Below, in pieces: positions 1 to 9,368 of a stretch of DNA of 64,000 nt. Below the pieces are notes generated by a model. That model was given only the letters and a program-made list of their open reading frames with translations. It was not told the DNA's origin and did not search any database. This stretch comes from Sporomusa acidovorans. Its GTDB lineage: Bacteria; Bacillota; Negativicutes; Sporomusales; Sporomusaceae. Numbering within the stretch: position 1 is the first letter of the stretch; each line of letters starts with the position of its first letter. The stretch is taken from the NCBI RefSeq assembly GCF_900101845.1, contig NZ_FNAM01000014.1:1-64000 (forward strand), written 5' to 3'. Made by a program: the position numbers and the translations under genes.

Positions 1-173
1 CGTTCTTTGGCAATCGACTTAAAGTGGGCAATGGGATCATCATATGATTTTTTCAGATCATCAAGGTAGCCCAATTTTTCAATGGTTTTTTGCTTAACCT
101 TGCCGTCGGCGCGATAACCTTGGACGAAGGACAAATATATTTTGCCGTTGCTAATGCTTTGCTTGAGAAACAT
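1..173 (-). CDS. IS transposase, N-terminal fragment at window edge
   Basis: The reverse strand from an ATG at 173 reads MFLKQSISNGKIYLSFVQGY, followed by a Lys-rich stretch (KVKQKTIEKLGYLDDL) and then the window edge. This resembles the start of IS1634/IS4-type transposases, which open with a short 'FLK..xNGKxYLS.V.GYR..GKxxxKTIxKLG' segment. An SD-like GGAGGTG lies just upstream on the minus strand (about 180-188). Only 57 codons are visible, so it is unknown whether the transposase is intact, and I could not define the IS end. A short hairpin, AGCCC/GGGCT, at 257-275 lies where an IS end could be. The family call rests on the N-terminus alone. Confidence 0.65.
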   Translation of the reverse strand, partial: MFLKQSISNGKIYLSFVQGYRADGKVKQKTIEKLGYLDDLKKSYDDPIAHFKSIAKE

Positions 174-397
174 GTCAAACACCTCCACTTCCTTATATTA
201 TACCATAATCCACGATAATCCACAACATTAAAATCCAAAAATATTGACACAAAAATAGCCCGAAATATCTGGGCTAGAGAGGTGCTTTTTAGCTATTCAA
301 TTGCAAAACTACGGAGACCAGCCAATCGACGAGTAGTATTTGTTGAACGCACAAAGATTTTCATGAAACGGACAAAAAGATAAAAAATTCAATTTAA

Positions 398-426
398 TTG
401 ACAAAAAATATTGATGGTGTTATATT
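398..426 (+). promoter_or_regulatory. Sigma-A promoter of the T-box leader
   Basis: TTGACA at 398-403 and TATATT at 421-426 are separated by exactly 17 bp. Transcription would start near 433, just before the first T-box helix. This is the only strong promoter I see upstream of the CstA-type gene. Confidence 0.75.
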
Positions 427-432
427 ATTCAA

Positions 433-727
433 CAATAGAATATCTTAAATGCAATGATCAGAACTAAAAAAGTGAAATCTTTTTCCTACAGAGAGCCGTC
501 GAGAGGTGGAAGACGGTGGAAAAAATTCATATTCTCTCCTCTGTGAGCAGCATGCTGAAAGGTAAGTAGGCAGGAGCCGGTTTTCTACCGTTAAAAGGAA
601 GCATATTAGCTATTTCTGATATGACAGAGGCGGCTGAGTAATCAGCAAATGAAGTGGTAACGCGGAGAATCATTCTTCGTCTTCGACACGGTAATACGTG
701 AAGAAGATGAAGAATTTTTTATTTTGT
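433..727 (+). promoter_or_regulatory. T-box riboswitch upstream of the CstA-type transporter
   Basis: The leader has T-box architecture. Stem I is closed by CCTAC (485-489) and GTAGG (566-570). It contains ACAGAG/CTCTGT pairing and a distal hairpin CCGTC/GACGG whose loop carries the conserved AGGTGGAA. The T-box sequence AGTGGTAACGCGG lies at about 653-665; its TGGT bulge would pair with a tRNA ACCA end. It is followed by a terminator of ATTCTTCGTCTTC against GAAGATGAAGAAT and a T run ending near 727. T-boxes read uncharged tRNA and antiterminate, so the downstream gene should be induced when one amino acid is scarce. I could not assign the specifier codon with confidence: the 3' side of stem I between 546 and 565 holds several possible triplets. 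Confidence 0.85.
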
Positions 728-735
728 TCAAACTA

Positions 736-867
736 TATATTCCGTAAATTAAAGAATTTCGCAGGCGCAGGCGGATGGTGTATTGACAACGCTCCACCAC
801 TGGCGTTTGACTTCCGCTTTTGCCAACACCCCACCCGCCTGCAAAAATCTTTAGCACGTTGTATATA
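736..867. repeat. Palindromic repeat family A, copy 1
   Basis: An imperfect palindrome of about 130 bp sits between the T-box terminator and the CstA-type gene. The outer arms are TATATTCCG... and ...CGTTGTATATA. The inner stem GCAGGCGGATGGTG pairs with CACCCCACCCGCCTGC, allowing G-U pairs. A 34-nt central loop (about 788-821) is identical in copy 4 at 23609-23738. Chance short ORFs run through it and should not be taken as genes. Confidence 0.8.
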
Positions 868-954
868 TTTTAAGCACTGCTGCCATGCTGTTCCATGATC
901 GCGACATGAGAAGGTAGGGCGCAGCCATAAAAAAGAAAGGAAGTTTCTGCTATT

Positions 955-2649
955 ATGACAGGTTTAACATTATTGGGGATTGCATTAGTTGTTTGCGCAG
1001 CCGGCTATTTCATCTATGGCCGCTGGCTGACCAAAATATGGGGGATTGACCCTCAGGCCACAACACCGGCTTATCGTTTTGAAGATGGCAATGATTATGT
1101 TCCGTCTTCTAAGTTTACTGTTTTTGCTCATCAATTCTCTTCTATTACCGGTGCGGGCCCGGTAACCGGTCCGATTATCGCCGCCATGTTCGGCTGGCTG
1201 CCGGTCATGCTGTGGTTAATGGTTGGCGGCATTTTTTTTGGGGCTGTGCAGGATTTTACGGCCTTATATGCTTCGGTTAAAGATGAAGGCAAGTCGGTGG
1301 GGATGCTGATCGAAAAATACATCGGCAAAACCGGCAAAAGGATGTTTCTGCTCTTTTCCTGGCTGTTTACCTTATTGGTTATCGCTGCTTTTGCCGATAT
1401 TGTGGCCAGCACATTTAATGGTTTTGCTGCCAATGGCACACTTGCCACACCCAATGCGGCAGCCGCCTCTATTTCTATGTTGTATATTGTTGTAGCTATT
1501 TTTTTCGGTTGGTTCTTAAAAAATCATCCGCTCTCCGAAAAGACTAAACTGGCAGTAGGGATTATCCTGATTCTCGGCATGCTGACGGCAGGAATTGCTT
1601 ATCCGCTTTATTTTGATAAAACTACCTGGATTTATGTTGTTTTTGCTTATATGTTTATGGCGGCCATTTTGCCAATGTGGCTCTTAATGGAGCCGCGCGA
1701 TTATTTAAGCTCGTTTTTACTGCTGGGGATGATCGCCAGTGGCGTTATTGGCGTTGTTTTTACCAATCCTACGATTGAGCTTCCTGCTTTTGTCGGGTTT
1801 GAGGTGAATGGCAAACCCTTGTTTCCGATTCTGTTTATAACCATCGCGTGCGGCGCCGTTTCCGGATTCCACAGCTTGGTATCTTCCGGCACTTCTTCTA
1901 AAACGATTTCCAATGAAAAAGATATGCTGTTTGTGGGCTACGGTTCTATGATGGTCGAGACCGTATTAGCAGTTGTTTCCTTGGTTGTGGTCGGCGCGGC
2001 CGCTACCGGCGGTGTCATGCCGAAGGGTACGCCTTTTCAGATATTCTCGGGTTCGGTGGCTAACTTTTTGTCCATGTTCGGTTTATCCCGTCATGTAGCA
2101 ACCTGTGTAATTACTATGTGCGTTTCGGCCCTGGCTTTGACTACTCTGGATTCTGTCGGCCGGATTGGGCGGATGTGCTTTCAGGAGCTGTTTACCGATG
2201 CCACAACCGATCCGGCAAAAATGTCTCCTGTGCAGCGGGTGTTAACCAATAAGTATTTTGCGACGTTAATTACGCTGTTTTTTGGTTATTTGCTTTGCCT
2301 CGGCGGTTATATGAATGTTTGGCCGTTATTTGGCGCCGCTAATCAACTGTGCTCAGCCTTGGTTTTGATTGCGTTGGCTGTTTTCCTGAAAGTCACAGGG
2401 CGTCAGGGGAAAATGCTCTATATCCCGATGGGCTTCATGTTTGTCGTTACCCTGATTGCTTTGCTTATGTCAATTTACGGTATTGTCAATAAGATCATCT
2501 ATACCGGCGGATTCTCTTTCCTGACAGATGGACTGCAGTTAGTGGTGGCTATCGCGCTGATTACGCTGGCACTTCTGATTGCGTCCAACAGTGTTAGAAA
2601 ACTATTTGACTCCTGTGACGGAACACCTGCCCAGGCGGAAAAATTATAG
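955..2649 (+). CDS. cstA: CstA-family carbon-starvation transporter (peptide/pyruvate uptake)
   Basis: This 564-residue polytopic inner-membrane protein has many hydrophobic segments and the family signatures SSITGAGPVTGPI near residue 62 and SGTSSKT near 318. E. coli CstA and BtsT (about 700 residues) are implicated in peptide and pyruvate uptake; the shorter form of about 560 residues is common in Firmicutes. The ATG at 955 follows AAAGGAAG with about 10 nt spacing. The gene stands alone behind the T-box leader and ends at a strong terminator. T-box control implies expression tied to starvation for one amino acid, which fits import of peptides or amino acids better than general carbon starvation. 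The substrate cannot be told from sequence. Confidence 0.9.
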   Translation: MTGLTLLGIALVVCAAGYFIYGRWLTKIWGIDPQATTPAYRFEDGNDYVPSSKFTVFAHQFSSITGAGPVTGPIIAAMFGWLPVMLWLMVGGIFFGAVQDFTALYASVKDEGKSVGMLIEKYIGKTGKRMFLLFSWLFTLLVIAAFADIVASTFNGFAANGTLATPNAAAASISMLYIVVAIFFGWFLKNHPLSEKTKLAVGIILILGMLTAGIAYPLYFDKTTWIYVVFAYMFMAAILPMWLLMEPRDYLSSFLLLGMIASGVIGVVFTNPTIELPAFVGFEVNGKPLFPILFITIACGAVSGFHSLVSSGTSSKTISNEKDMLFVGYGSMMVETVLAVVSLVVVGAAATGGVMPKGTPFQIFSGSVANFLSMFGLSRHVATCVITMCVSALALTTLDSVGRIGRMCFQELFTDATTDPAKMSPVQRVLTNKYFATLITLFFGYLLCLGGYMNVWPLFGAANQLCSALVLIALAVFLKVTGRQGKMLYIPMGFMFVVTLIALLMSIYGIVNKIIYTGGFSFLTDGLQLVVAIALITLALLIASNSVRKLFDSCDGTPAQAEKL

Positions 2650-2662
2650 AAGTAACTAAAGT

Positions 2663-2706
2663 AAGCCGTCCCGGCAAATAGTTTGTCGGGCGGCTTCTTT
2701 GTTTTG
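2663..2706 (+). terminator. Rho-independent terminator after the CstA-type gene
   Basis: The stem AAGCCGTCCCGGCA pairs with TTGTCGGGCGGCTT (2663-2696) around a short loop and is followed by CTTTGTTTT. Confidence 0.85.
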
Positions 2707-2949
2707 AGAAAGAACTGTGCATTTTTAAATGATGAACCTGTAACGATAGGATTCTTATATATAAGACAACAATCTTCATTTTTTTTAAAATTTCGATAGA
2801 AAGTGATTTAAAAAGATGATATATTTATCGGAGTGGTGCTAAAAAGAAAGGAAATCGATACGATTTTCATTTTATTTTCATAATAGGATGTTATAATAAA
2901 CTGTTTTACAATTGGATGTTTTTGATTACATAGTATGAGGAGTAGTGCG

Positions 2950-4866
2950 ATGAGGTTGAATAAGCAGTTTTTCGGCCGGTTTTCCGCGGCTGCTGCCCTG
3001 GGGGCAGTATGGTTCATTATCGATATGCTGCTGCGGGGACGGCTGGCCATGTTCTCACATAATCAGATTATGGCGACACCTTGGGAAATGATTAAGGTCT
3101 TTACGATTGGCGGCATCTATGATATCGCAGTTATCGGCCAGGCCTTACTGCCCTTGCTCATTTTTCTAGCGTTGGTTCCACGTCGCTTTTTTGCCGGTGC
3201 CGGCAATAAGGTTGTAGTGACCGGCCTGATTTGGCTGGCAACAGCAATCATACTGTTATTAACGGTCACAGAGTACTATTTTTGGGATGAGTTCCAGGCC
3301 CGGTTCAATTTTATTGCTGTTGATTATCTTGTTTATACGCAAGAGGTCGCGGGCATGATTTCAGAGGGGTATCCGCTTAAAAAGCTATTTATTGGGATTG
3401 GCCTGGGAGCCAGTATTCTGACTTATATTATCAGAAGAAAAGGTATATGTTGGAATACGACACTTTCCTTCAAACGGCGGCTGGGGATAGTAGCCGCAAC
3501 GCTGTTATTTCCGGTTATTGTATTTTTCTCACTTAGCGGCAACCTGAAGAACGTCAGTAGCAATATTATCAATAACGAATTGGCCGGTAACGGCATCTAT
3601 GAATTTTTGTCGGCTTTCCGCAACAACGAACTTGATTATGTCCGCTATTATAAGACCATTTCGAATGATGAGCTTATGCCGGAGCTTAGACAGCTTTTGC
3701 AGGAAGCCAACAGTCAATATGAAAGCAACGATCCGGCCGATTTCACGAAAATAATCACAACTGCCGGTCCGGAAAAGCATCCGAATATTGTTTTTATAAC
3801 CGTGGAAAGTCTCAGCTCTGATTATCTTGGAGTGTTTGGCAATACCAAGGGGCTGACGCCTAATTTGGATAAACTGGCTCAGGAATCCCTGTTTTTTACG
3901 AATGTATATGCTACCGGAACCAGAACGGTACGGGGCTTGGAGGCCCTTACGCTGTCGATTCCGCCGACTCCCGGACAATCGATTGTGCGGCGTCCTGATA
4001 ATGATGATTTGTTTACGTTAGGTTCGGTTCTAAACAGCCGCAATTATAAAAGCTGGTTTATTTACGGCGGCTATGGGTATTTTGATAATATGAATGATTT
4101 TTATCAAAAAAATAATTACCAGGTTCTTGACCGTACCAGCATTCCTAAAGAAAAAATTATGACGGAAACAATATGGGGAGTGGCGGATGAGGTTATTTTC
4201 GGCGAGGCGGTCGAAAATCTTGATCAGGCGTATGCCAAGGGTGAAAAAGTATTTCAAATGATTATGACTACTTCGAATCACCGGCCCTATATTTACCCGG
4301 ACGGGAGGATTGACAAACCTTCACCTAATCGTGACGGGGCCGTTAAGTACACGGACTGGGCGATTGGCAATTTTTTGGCAGAAGCCAAGAAACACCCCTG
4401 GTTTAATGATACCGTATTTGTCATTGTTGCCGACCACCAGGCTTCGAGCGCCGGCAAAACCGAAGTCCCGATCAAAAAATATCACATTCCGCTCTTTGTC
4501 TATGCGCCTAATTTGATTGCTCCGGGGCGGGTTGACCGGTTAATGAGCCAAATGGATGTTGCGCCAACTCTTTTGGGATTACTCAATTTCTCCTATACCT
4601 CAAAATTTATGGGTTATGATATAATGAAACTGCCGGCCGGCCGGGAACGTATTTTTATTAGCACCTATCAGAATATTGCTTATGCCAAGGGCGATCATCT
4701 GGTTATTTTAAAACCTAAAAATCAGGTTTCTTTTTATCAAATTAACTATCAGACAGGGGAATATCAGGAGCAGTCTCCAGACCCTGAGCTGCTCAAAGAG
4801 GCTATAACCTGGTACCAGGGGGCCAGCATGTTGTATAAAGAAGGCAAGTACCATTCGCTCCCCTGA
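2950..4866 (+). CDS. LTA-synthase-like membrane sulfatase/phosphoglycerol transferase
   Basis: About 638 residues. Five N-terminal membrane segments (roughly residues 15-200) are followed by an extracytoplasmic alkaline-phosphatase/sulfatase-fold domain. Metal and nucleophile motifs are visible: NIVFITVESLSSD with Glu286, ATGTRTVRG with candidate nucleophile Thr326, and VIVADHQ further on. Members of this family move phosphoglycerol or phosphoethanolamine from a lipid donor to cell-envelope glycans. In a diderm the acceptor could be lipid A or a periplasmic glycan rather than teichoic acid. I chose ATG 2950 because AGGAG at 2937-2941 sits correctly for it; the in-frame ATG at 2935 would bury the SD inside the gene. 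The next gene is a PAP2 phosphatase 56 bp on, probably in the same transcript. Confidence 0.85.
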   Translation: MRLNKQFFGRFSAAAALGAVWFIIDMLLRGRLAMFSHNQIMATPWEMIKVFTIGGIYDIAVIGQALLPLLIFLALVPRRFFAGAGNKVVVTGLIWLATAIILLLTVTEYYFWDEFQARFNFIAVDYLVYTQEVAGMISEGYPLKKLFIGIGLGASILTYIIRRKGICWNTTLSFKRRLGIVAATLLFPVIVFFSLSGNLKNVSSNIINNELAGNGIYEFLSAFRNNELDYVRYYKTISNDELMPELRQLLQEANSQYESNDPADFTKIITTAGPEKHPNIVFITVESLSSDYLGVFGNTKGLTPNLDKLAQESLFFTNVYATGTRTVRGLEALTLSIPPTPGQSIVRRPDNDDLFTLGSVLNSRNYKSWFIYGGYGYFDNMNDFYQKNNYQVLDRTSIPKEKIMTETIWGVADEVIFGEAVENLDQAYAKGEKVFQMIMTTSNHRPYIYPDGRIDKPSPNRDGAVKYTDWAIGNFLAEAKKHPWFNDTVFVIVADHQASSAGKTEVPIKKYHIPLFVYAPNLIAPGRVDRLMSQMDVAPTLLGLLNFSYTSKFMGYDIMKLPAGRERIFISTYQNIAYAKGDHLVILKPKNQVSFYQINYQTGEYQEQSPDPELLKEAITWYQGASMLYKEGKYHSLP

Positions 4867-4922
4867 GAGGCAGCTCACAGGTGGCCTTTTGGCTTGGGTG
4901 CTGCACATAAGGAGTGATGCCA

Positions 4923-5651
4923 ATGACTTTTTTTCGGCAATACCGCGCTATTTTGGTGACGCTGGTGCTGTTTATTTTAAATCTGCTTATTATCCAATAT
5001 ACGAATTTTGATTTGTTTGTGCAGGACTATGCTTTTAATTTTCAGACCGGCAAATGGTTGTTGGAGGACGTTCATACCCACTATGGCTGGTTGTTGTATA
5101 CCGGTATTAAAGTGCTCCTGACACTGTTTGCAATAACGCTTATCGTTCTGCTTGCCTTATCTTACAAAGCTTCATTTGCTTATCTGCAACGCTATCGCCG
5201 GCCTTTGGCCTGTGTAATTATCAGCATGATGTTTTGTCCACTCATTGTCAGTACGGGAAAACAGGTAACCAATGTGTATTGTCCGTATCAAATTGAACGC
5301 TATGGCGGTAAAATGCCTTATGTTAAGCCTTTATCTCCCTATCCTGCCGATTTTAAACAGGAGAAAAGGGGGCAGGGGTTCCCGGCCGGTCATGCTGCCG
5401 GCGGATTTGCCCTTTTTTCCTTGTTTTTTGTGTCCAGGCAGCTAAGGACCCGGCTTTTGCTGGGAGGTACCGGTTTGTCTGTCGGCATCTTTATGGCGGT
5501 ATATCAAATTTTGCGTGGGCAGCATTATATTGGTGATACGCTGGTAACGGTGCTGGGATGTTTGCTGTTTAATTTAGTGCTCTTTCGCCTATTGCCGGCA
5601 GAGCAGCCAGTCATGACAGCCGGCGGGAAAGCGGCCGGCTATCGCGGATAA
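4923..5651 (+). CDS. PAP2-family membrane phosphatase
   Basis: A 242-residue membrane protein with the three PAP2 signature blocks: KQVTNVYCPYQIERYGG, PAGHAAGGFALFSL (general-acid His) and RGQHYIGDTLVT (catalytic His). Such enzymes remove phosphate from undecaprenyl-PP, phosphatidic acid or lipid A. Pairing with the upstream lipid-head-group transferase suggests an envelope-modification role (inference). ATG 4923 is preferred over GTG 4914 and ATG 4917 because AAGGAG at 4909-4914 is then 8 nt upstream. A terminator follows. Confidence 0.85.
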   Translation: MTFFRQYRAILVTLVLFILNLLIIQYTNFDLFVQDYAFNFQTGKWLLEDVHTHYGWLLYTGIKVLLTLFAITLIVLLALSYKASFAYLQRYRRPLACVIISMMFCPLIVSTGKQVTNVYCPYQIERYGGKMPYVKPLSPYPADFKQEKRGQGFPAGHAAGGFALFSLFFVSRQLRTRLLLGGTGLSVGIFMAVYQILRGQHYIGDTLVTVLGCLLFNLVLFRLLPAEQPVMTAGGKAAGYRG

Positions 5652-5670
5652 GATAGCTTCTTAACGAAAT

Positions 5671-5710
5671 AAGGGCAAGATCAACTTTCAAAATTGATCT
5701 TGCCCTTATT
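5671..5710. terminator. Bidirectional terminator between convergent genes
   Basis: AAGGGCAAGATCAA pairs perfectly with TTGATCTTGCCCTT around a short loop. It has a T-rich tail on the plus strand and an A-rich lead that serves the minus strand. It separates the PAP2 gene from the convergent chemoreceptor gene. Confidence 0.85.
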
Positions 5711-5727
5711 TATGTATATGTGATTGA

Positions 5728-7506
5728 TTAAATTTCAAATTGCCGAATGGTATTTTGAAGATCTTGCGCCATTTTGGCGAGGGCCTGACTTGAGGAAGCG
5801 ATTTCTTCCATGGAGGCTGATTGTTCTTCGGTAGCCGCCGAAACGGTCTGCGCTTCCGCAACAGCAGATTTGCTGAATTCATCAATTTTTTGCACGGCAG
5901 TAACGATGGTCTGGCTAACGCCGGACATTTGTTCAATGGCGGCCGATATTTCTTTTACCTGGCTGGATACAGCGGTGACCATGGCGGCAATTTCGCTAAA
6001 GGTTTGCCCGGCAGTATTGACGGCGTCGGTTCCCGCCTGCACTTCGCGGGTACCTTCATTCATGGCGATCACGGCCTTATCCGTATCGGCTTTAATCTCT
6101 GTGATCAGCGTGCCGATTTGCTTGGCGGCTTCCTGAGACTGTTCGGCTAATTTCCGTACTTCTTCCGCCACAACGGCAAAGCCTCTTCCCTGTTCACCGG
6201 CCCGGGCGGCCTCAATCGCAGCATTCAGCGCCAACAGGTTTGTCTGGCCGGCGATGCCGGAAATGGTGTCGATAATCTGGCCGATTTCTTTGGAACGCTC
6301 GCCAAGTTTGGCAACAACGGTGGCGGAAGTATTGACTGTCTGTTCAATTTGATTCATTTGATTAACCGCCTGGTCAACCGACTTTTTGCCATCCTGTGCT
6401 TTGCCTGCAGCCATAGCGGACTGGGAGGACACCTGGGTCGCATTGGCGGCAATATTGCCAATGCTCGCCGCCATATCTTCAACCATGGTGCAGGTATCGC
6501 CGGCCGCGGCCCTTTGCTGTTCCGCGCCGCTGGTAACGTTGACAATCGAGGAAGCTACTTGGTTGGCCGCCTGCGCGGACTGGTCGGCATTTGCCGTAAA
6601 CTGCTGGGAGGAAGCCGCAATCTGTTCTGCCGACTGGGCGACTTGGGTGATCAGCTTGCGGAAATTCGCATTCATATGGTTAAACGCGGCTGCCAGGCTG
6701 CCGATTTCATCTTTGCGTCCGGCAACATTATCATGAACAGCGACGGTTAATTTACCAGCTGCCATTTCATGCACGATTTGCTGCGTGTGGGCCAGGGGAT
6801 TAATTAACGAACGAACTAACAATAAGGTAAAGCCGCACGCGATAAGTAATGAAATTATGCCGATGATTCCCTGCGTTCTCATTGCCTGGCTTACATCACT
6901 TTCATATTGGTGCTGCCGTTTGACGACCTCCGCATCAATGGCGTCATACCAGGCGCCTGTTCCGACTGTCCAACGATAAGGTTCAAAGAATTTGATATAG
7001 CCCCGTTTGGGCAGAGGATCGTTTTGACCCGGTTTCGGGAACCAATAATCGCTGAATCCGCCGCCGCCGTTTGCTTTGGCCGCGTTAAACAGATCCTGCA
7101 ATACCAGATTGCCCTTAGCATCCTTAAAGTCCCAACGTGATTTGCCTTCAAAGTTTTTATTGCCTAGCAAGACTAAATTAAAGCCCTCGTACGTATCAAT
7201 CCACAAATAATTGCCATTGTCATACCTGATTTCACGAACAATATCGGTCGCCTTTTTCTTAGCCTCCTGTTCGGTTAAGAGCCCCTTTTGCTGCTCTTTA
7301 TAGATGGAGTCGATGATACTGACTGCGCCTTCGACCTGCAGCTTCAGACTTCTTTCAAACTGTTCCATCATAGTTTGGCGCATGACGGCTATGTTGGCTG
7401 CCGCATCCATTTTCATGCGGTATAAATTATACCCAACCAAAACAGTTACTACGAAAAAGCAGATCGAGCATATGGCCACAACTACTTTTGTACGTAGGCT
7501 ATTCAT
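5728..7506 (-). CDS. Methyl-accepting chemotaxis protein with sCache_2 sensor
   Basis: A 592-residue chemoreceptor. TM1 spans about residues 7-29. A periplasmic single-Cache domain follows (about 35-200; [18 protein letters not shown] and the [15 protein letters not shown] end block are typical of sCache_2). TM2 lies near 210-230, then a HAMP domain (about 232-285) and a long cytoplasmic coiled coil. The signalling tip [20 protein letters not shown] and the following [17 protein letters not shown] are canonical. sCache_2 domains often bind small carboxylates, which would fit the acid-rich window, but the ligand is not predictable. The start is supported by GGAGGTG 6 nt upstream. A perfect 10-bp inverted repeat lies 85 bp upstream (7591-7618). 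Confidence 0.95.
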   Translation of the reverse strand: MNSLRTKVVVAICSICFFVVTVLVGYNLYRMKMDAAANIAVMRQTMMEQFERSLKLQVEGAVSIIDSIYKEQQKGLLTEQEAKKKATDIVREIRYDNGNYLWIDTYEGFNLVLLGNKNFEGKSRWDFKDAKGNLVLQDLFNAAKANGGGGFSDYWFPKPGQNDPLPKRGYIKFFEPYRWTVGTGAWYDAIDAEVVKRQHQYESDVSQAMRTQGIIGIISLLIACGFTLLLVRSLINPLAHTQQIVHEMAAGKLTVAVHDNVAGRKDEIGSLAAAFNHMNANFRKLITQVAQSAEQIAASSQQFTANADQSAQAANQVASSIVNVTSGAEQQRAAAGDTCTMVEDMAASIGNIAANATQVSSQSAMAAGKAQDGKKSVDQAVNQMNQIEQTVNTSATVVAKLGERSKEIGQIIDTISGIAGQTNLLALNAAIEAARAGEQGRGFAVVAEEVRKLAEQSQEAAKQIGTLITEIKADTDKAVIAMNEGTREVQAGTDAVNTAGQTFSEIAAMVTAVSSQVKEISAAIEQMSGVSQTIVTAVQKIDEFSKSAVAEAQTVSAATEEQSASMEEIASSSQALAKMAQDLQNTIRQFEI

Positions 7507-7590
7507 TGATACACCTCCATGAATTGATGTTTTTTACATTATTTCTACAATATTCTGTATTTTCCCTTTATTTTTGTAACTTTTTGTTTT

Positions 7591-7618
7591 TTACAGAATA
7601 AATATTACTATTCTGTAA
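7591..7618. promoter_or_regulatory. Candidate operator upstream of the chemoreceptor gene
   Basis: TTACAGAATA (7591-7600), 8 bp, then TATTCTGTAA (7609-7618) form a perfect inverted repeat. A third half-site, TATTCTGTA, lies at 7551-7559, closer to the chemoreceptor start. Dyads of this form are typical of dimeric repressors or activators. No regulator can be named. Confidence 0.5.
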
Positions 7619-7674
7619 CTAACTATTTTATGTAAAAAAGAAGAAAATCATCCGTGATATCATAAAAGGCTATT

Positions 7675-7720
7675 AAAAAAGCAGGCAAGGGAGGCTATAA
7701 GTCTCTCCTGCCTGTTTTTT
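7675..7720 (-). terminator. Terminator after pruA
   Basis: On the minus strand, ACAGGCAGGAGAG pairs with CTCCCTTGCCTGC (short mismatches) and runs into TTTTTT. It lies 17 bp after the pruA stop codon. Confidence 0.75.
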
Positions 7721-7736
7721 GGCTGGCATTTTACAT

Positions 7737-9368
7737 TTATTTTTCTGACATGTACGGATAATTGACGACTGTGCGGGGAACCAGTGTTTCCTTAATGGCG
7801 CGCTGGCTGATCCAACGATTGAGGTTAACGGCACTGCCGGCCTTATCATTGGTGCCGGACGCGCGGCTGCCGCCGAATGGTTGTTGGCCAACAACCGCAC
7901 CGGTCGGTTTATCATTGATGTAGAAGTTGCCGGCGGCATGATCAAGTGCTTTGGCAATTTTGATGATGGCGGCTCTGTCCTGAGCGAATACGGCGCCGGT
8001 CAGCCCATAGACGGTTGCCGTGTCGCAAAGTTTTAATGTTTCATCCAATTGATCATCCGGGTATACATAAATGGTCATTACCGGTCCGAAGATTTCTTCC
8101 ACCATCGTTTTGAAGGTGGGTTTTTTCGCCAGGATTACAGTAGGTTCTACAAAGTAGCCCACGCTGTCATCGCATTTACCGCCAATGATGATTTCGGCGT
8201 CAGCGGACTGCCGGGCATAATCAAGATAGCTTTTGATATTATTGAAGGATTTCTGGTCGATAACGGCATTCATCAAGTTGGTGAAGTCACGGACGTCGCC
8301 CATCTTAATTTTGCTGATTTCTTCTGTCAGGCGTCCTTTAAGCTTACCCCAGAGACTTTCCGGAATGTAAGCGCGGGATGCTGCCGAACATTTTTGTCCC
8401 TGGTACTCGAAAGCGCCAAGCACAATTGCGCAGGTCAGGGCTTCGATGTCTGCGGATTCATGCGCAAAAATAAAGTCTTTACCGCCGGTTTCGCCAACAA
8501 GCCGCGGGTAGGAAACATACTTACTGATATTTTCGCCGACTTGTTTCCAAATGCCATTGAATACGCCGGTAGAGCCGGTAAAGTGGAATCCGGCCATCTG
8601 CGGATGGCTGACAACAACTTTGCCGAAATCACTGCCTTTGCAGGGAACAAAGTTGATAACTCCGGCCGGCAGGCCGGCTTCTATCAGGATTTGCATGAAG
8701 TAGTAATTGGACAATACGGCAGTTGAGGAAGGTTTCCATAATACGGTGTTGCCAACCATTGCCGGGGCTGTGGGCAGGTTACCGCCAATCGAGGTAAAGT
8801 TGAACGGCGTGATGGCGGCAACGAAACCATCCAGCGGACGATACTCTACACGGTTCCAGACACCATCGGTGTTATTGGGCTGCTGTTTGTAAATTTCCTG
8901 GACATAGTACGGGTTAAACCGCAGAAAATCCGCTAATTCGCAGATAATGTCAATTTCCGCCTGAAATGGATTTTTGCTTTGTCCAAGCATACAGGAAGCC
9001 GCTAAGTTTGCCCTGTATTTTCCTGTCAACAAATCGGCAGCTTTTAAGAAGATGGTAGCACGATGTTCCCAGGGCATGTTTTCCCATTCTTTTTTGGCGG
9101 CTTCAGCGGCTTCAATCGCCATAAGCAGCTCTTTCTCGCCGGCTATATAATATTCACCAAGTATCTTTTGGTGATCATGCGGGCAAATGATCTTTCCTTT
9201 ATTCGCAGTACGGATTTCCTTGCCGCCGATAATAAGCGGCACTTCTACCGGATTCGCTAGTTGTCTGTCCAGCTCCGCCTTTAAGGCAGCCCGTTCCGGT
9301 GATCCCGGCATATAGCCTTTTACAGGTTCATTTTCGGGAAACTTAATTTGATAATAGCCATTGCTCAT
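7737..9368 (-). CDS. pruA: L-glutamate gamma-semialdehyde (P5C) dehydrogenase
   Basis: This 543-residue aldehyde dehydrogenase has the length and motifs of the single-domain P5C dehydrogenases. VGETGGKDFIFAH carries the active-site Glu, GQKCSAASR the catalytic Cys, and FGGSRASGTNDKAG is the family C-terminal block. It oxidises glutamate semialdehyde, the open form of pyrroline-5-carboxylate, to glutamate with NAD+. An upstream in-frame start would add 11 residues, but AAGGAGG precedes ATG 9368 by 6-7 nt, and this gives the usual family length. It is divergent from the RocR-like activator and faces hypD, whose product is P5C, so it supplies the second step of hydroxyproline breakdown. Confidence 0.93.
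   Translation of the reverse strand: MSNGYYQIKFPENEPVKGYMPGSPERAALKAELDRQLANPVEVPLIIGGKEIRTANKGKIICPHDHQKILGEYYIAGEKELLMAIEAAEAAKKEWENMPWEHRATIFLKAADLLTGKYRANLAASCMLGQSKNPFQAEIDIICELADFLRFNPYYVQEIYKQQPNNTDGVWNRVEYRPLDGFVAAITPFNFTSIGGNLPTAPAMVGNTVLWKPSSTAVLSNYYFMQILIEAGLPAGVINFVPCKGSDFGKVVVSHPQMAGFHFTGSTGVFNGIWKQVGENISKYVSYPRLVGETGGKDFIFAHESADIEALTCAIVLGAFEYQGQKCSAASRAYIPESLWGKLKGRLTEEISKIKMGDVRDFTNLMNAVIDQKSFNNIKSYLDYARQSADAEIIIGGKCDDSVGYFVEPTVILAKKPTFKTMVEEIFGPVMTIYVYPDDQLDETLKLCDTATVYGLTGAVFAQDRAAIIKIAKALDHAAGNFYINDKPTGAVVGQQPFGGSRASGTNDKAGSAVNLNRWISQRAIKETLVPRTVVNYPYMSEK

Noticed and set aside
698-898. Short plus-strand ORF of 66 codons containing CIDNAPPLAFDFRFCQH
   Set aside because: The same peptide arises at 23560-23750 because both ORFs run through palindromic repeat A. 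It starts inside the T-box terminator and has no SD. It is repeat sequence, not a gene.
8049-8726. 225-codon ORF on the plus strand inside pruA
   Set aside because: Antisense shadow of a well-supported aldehyde dehydrogenase; no SD and no recognisable domain.
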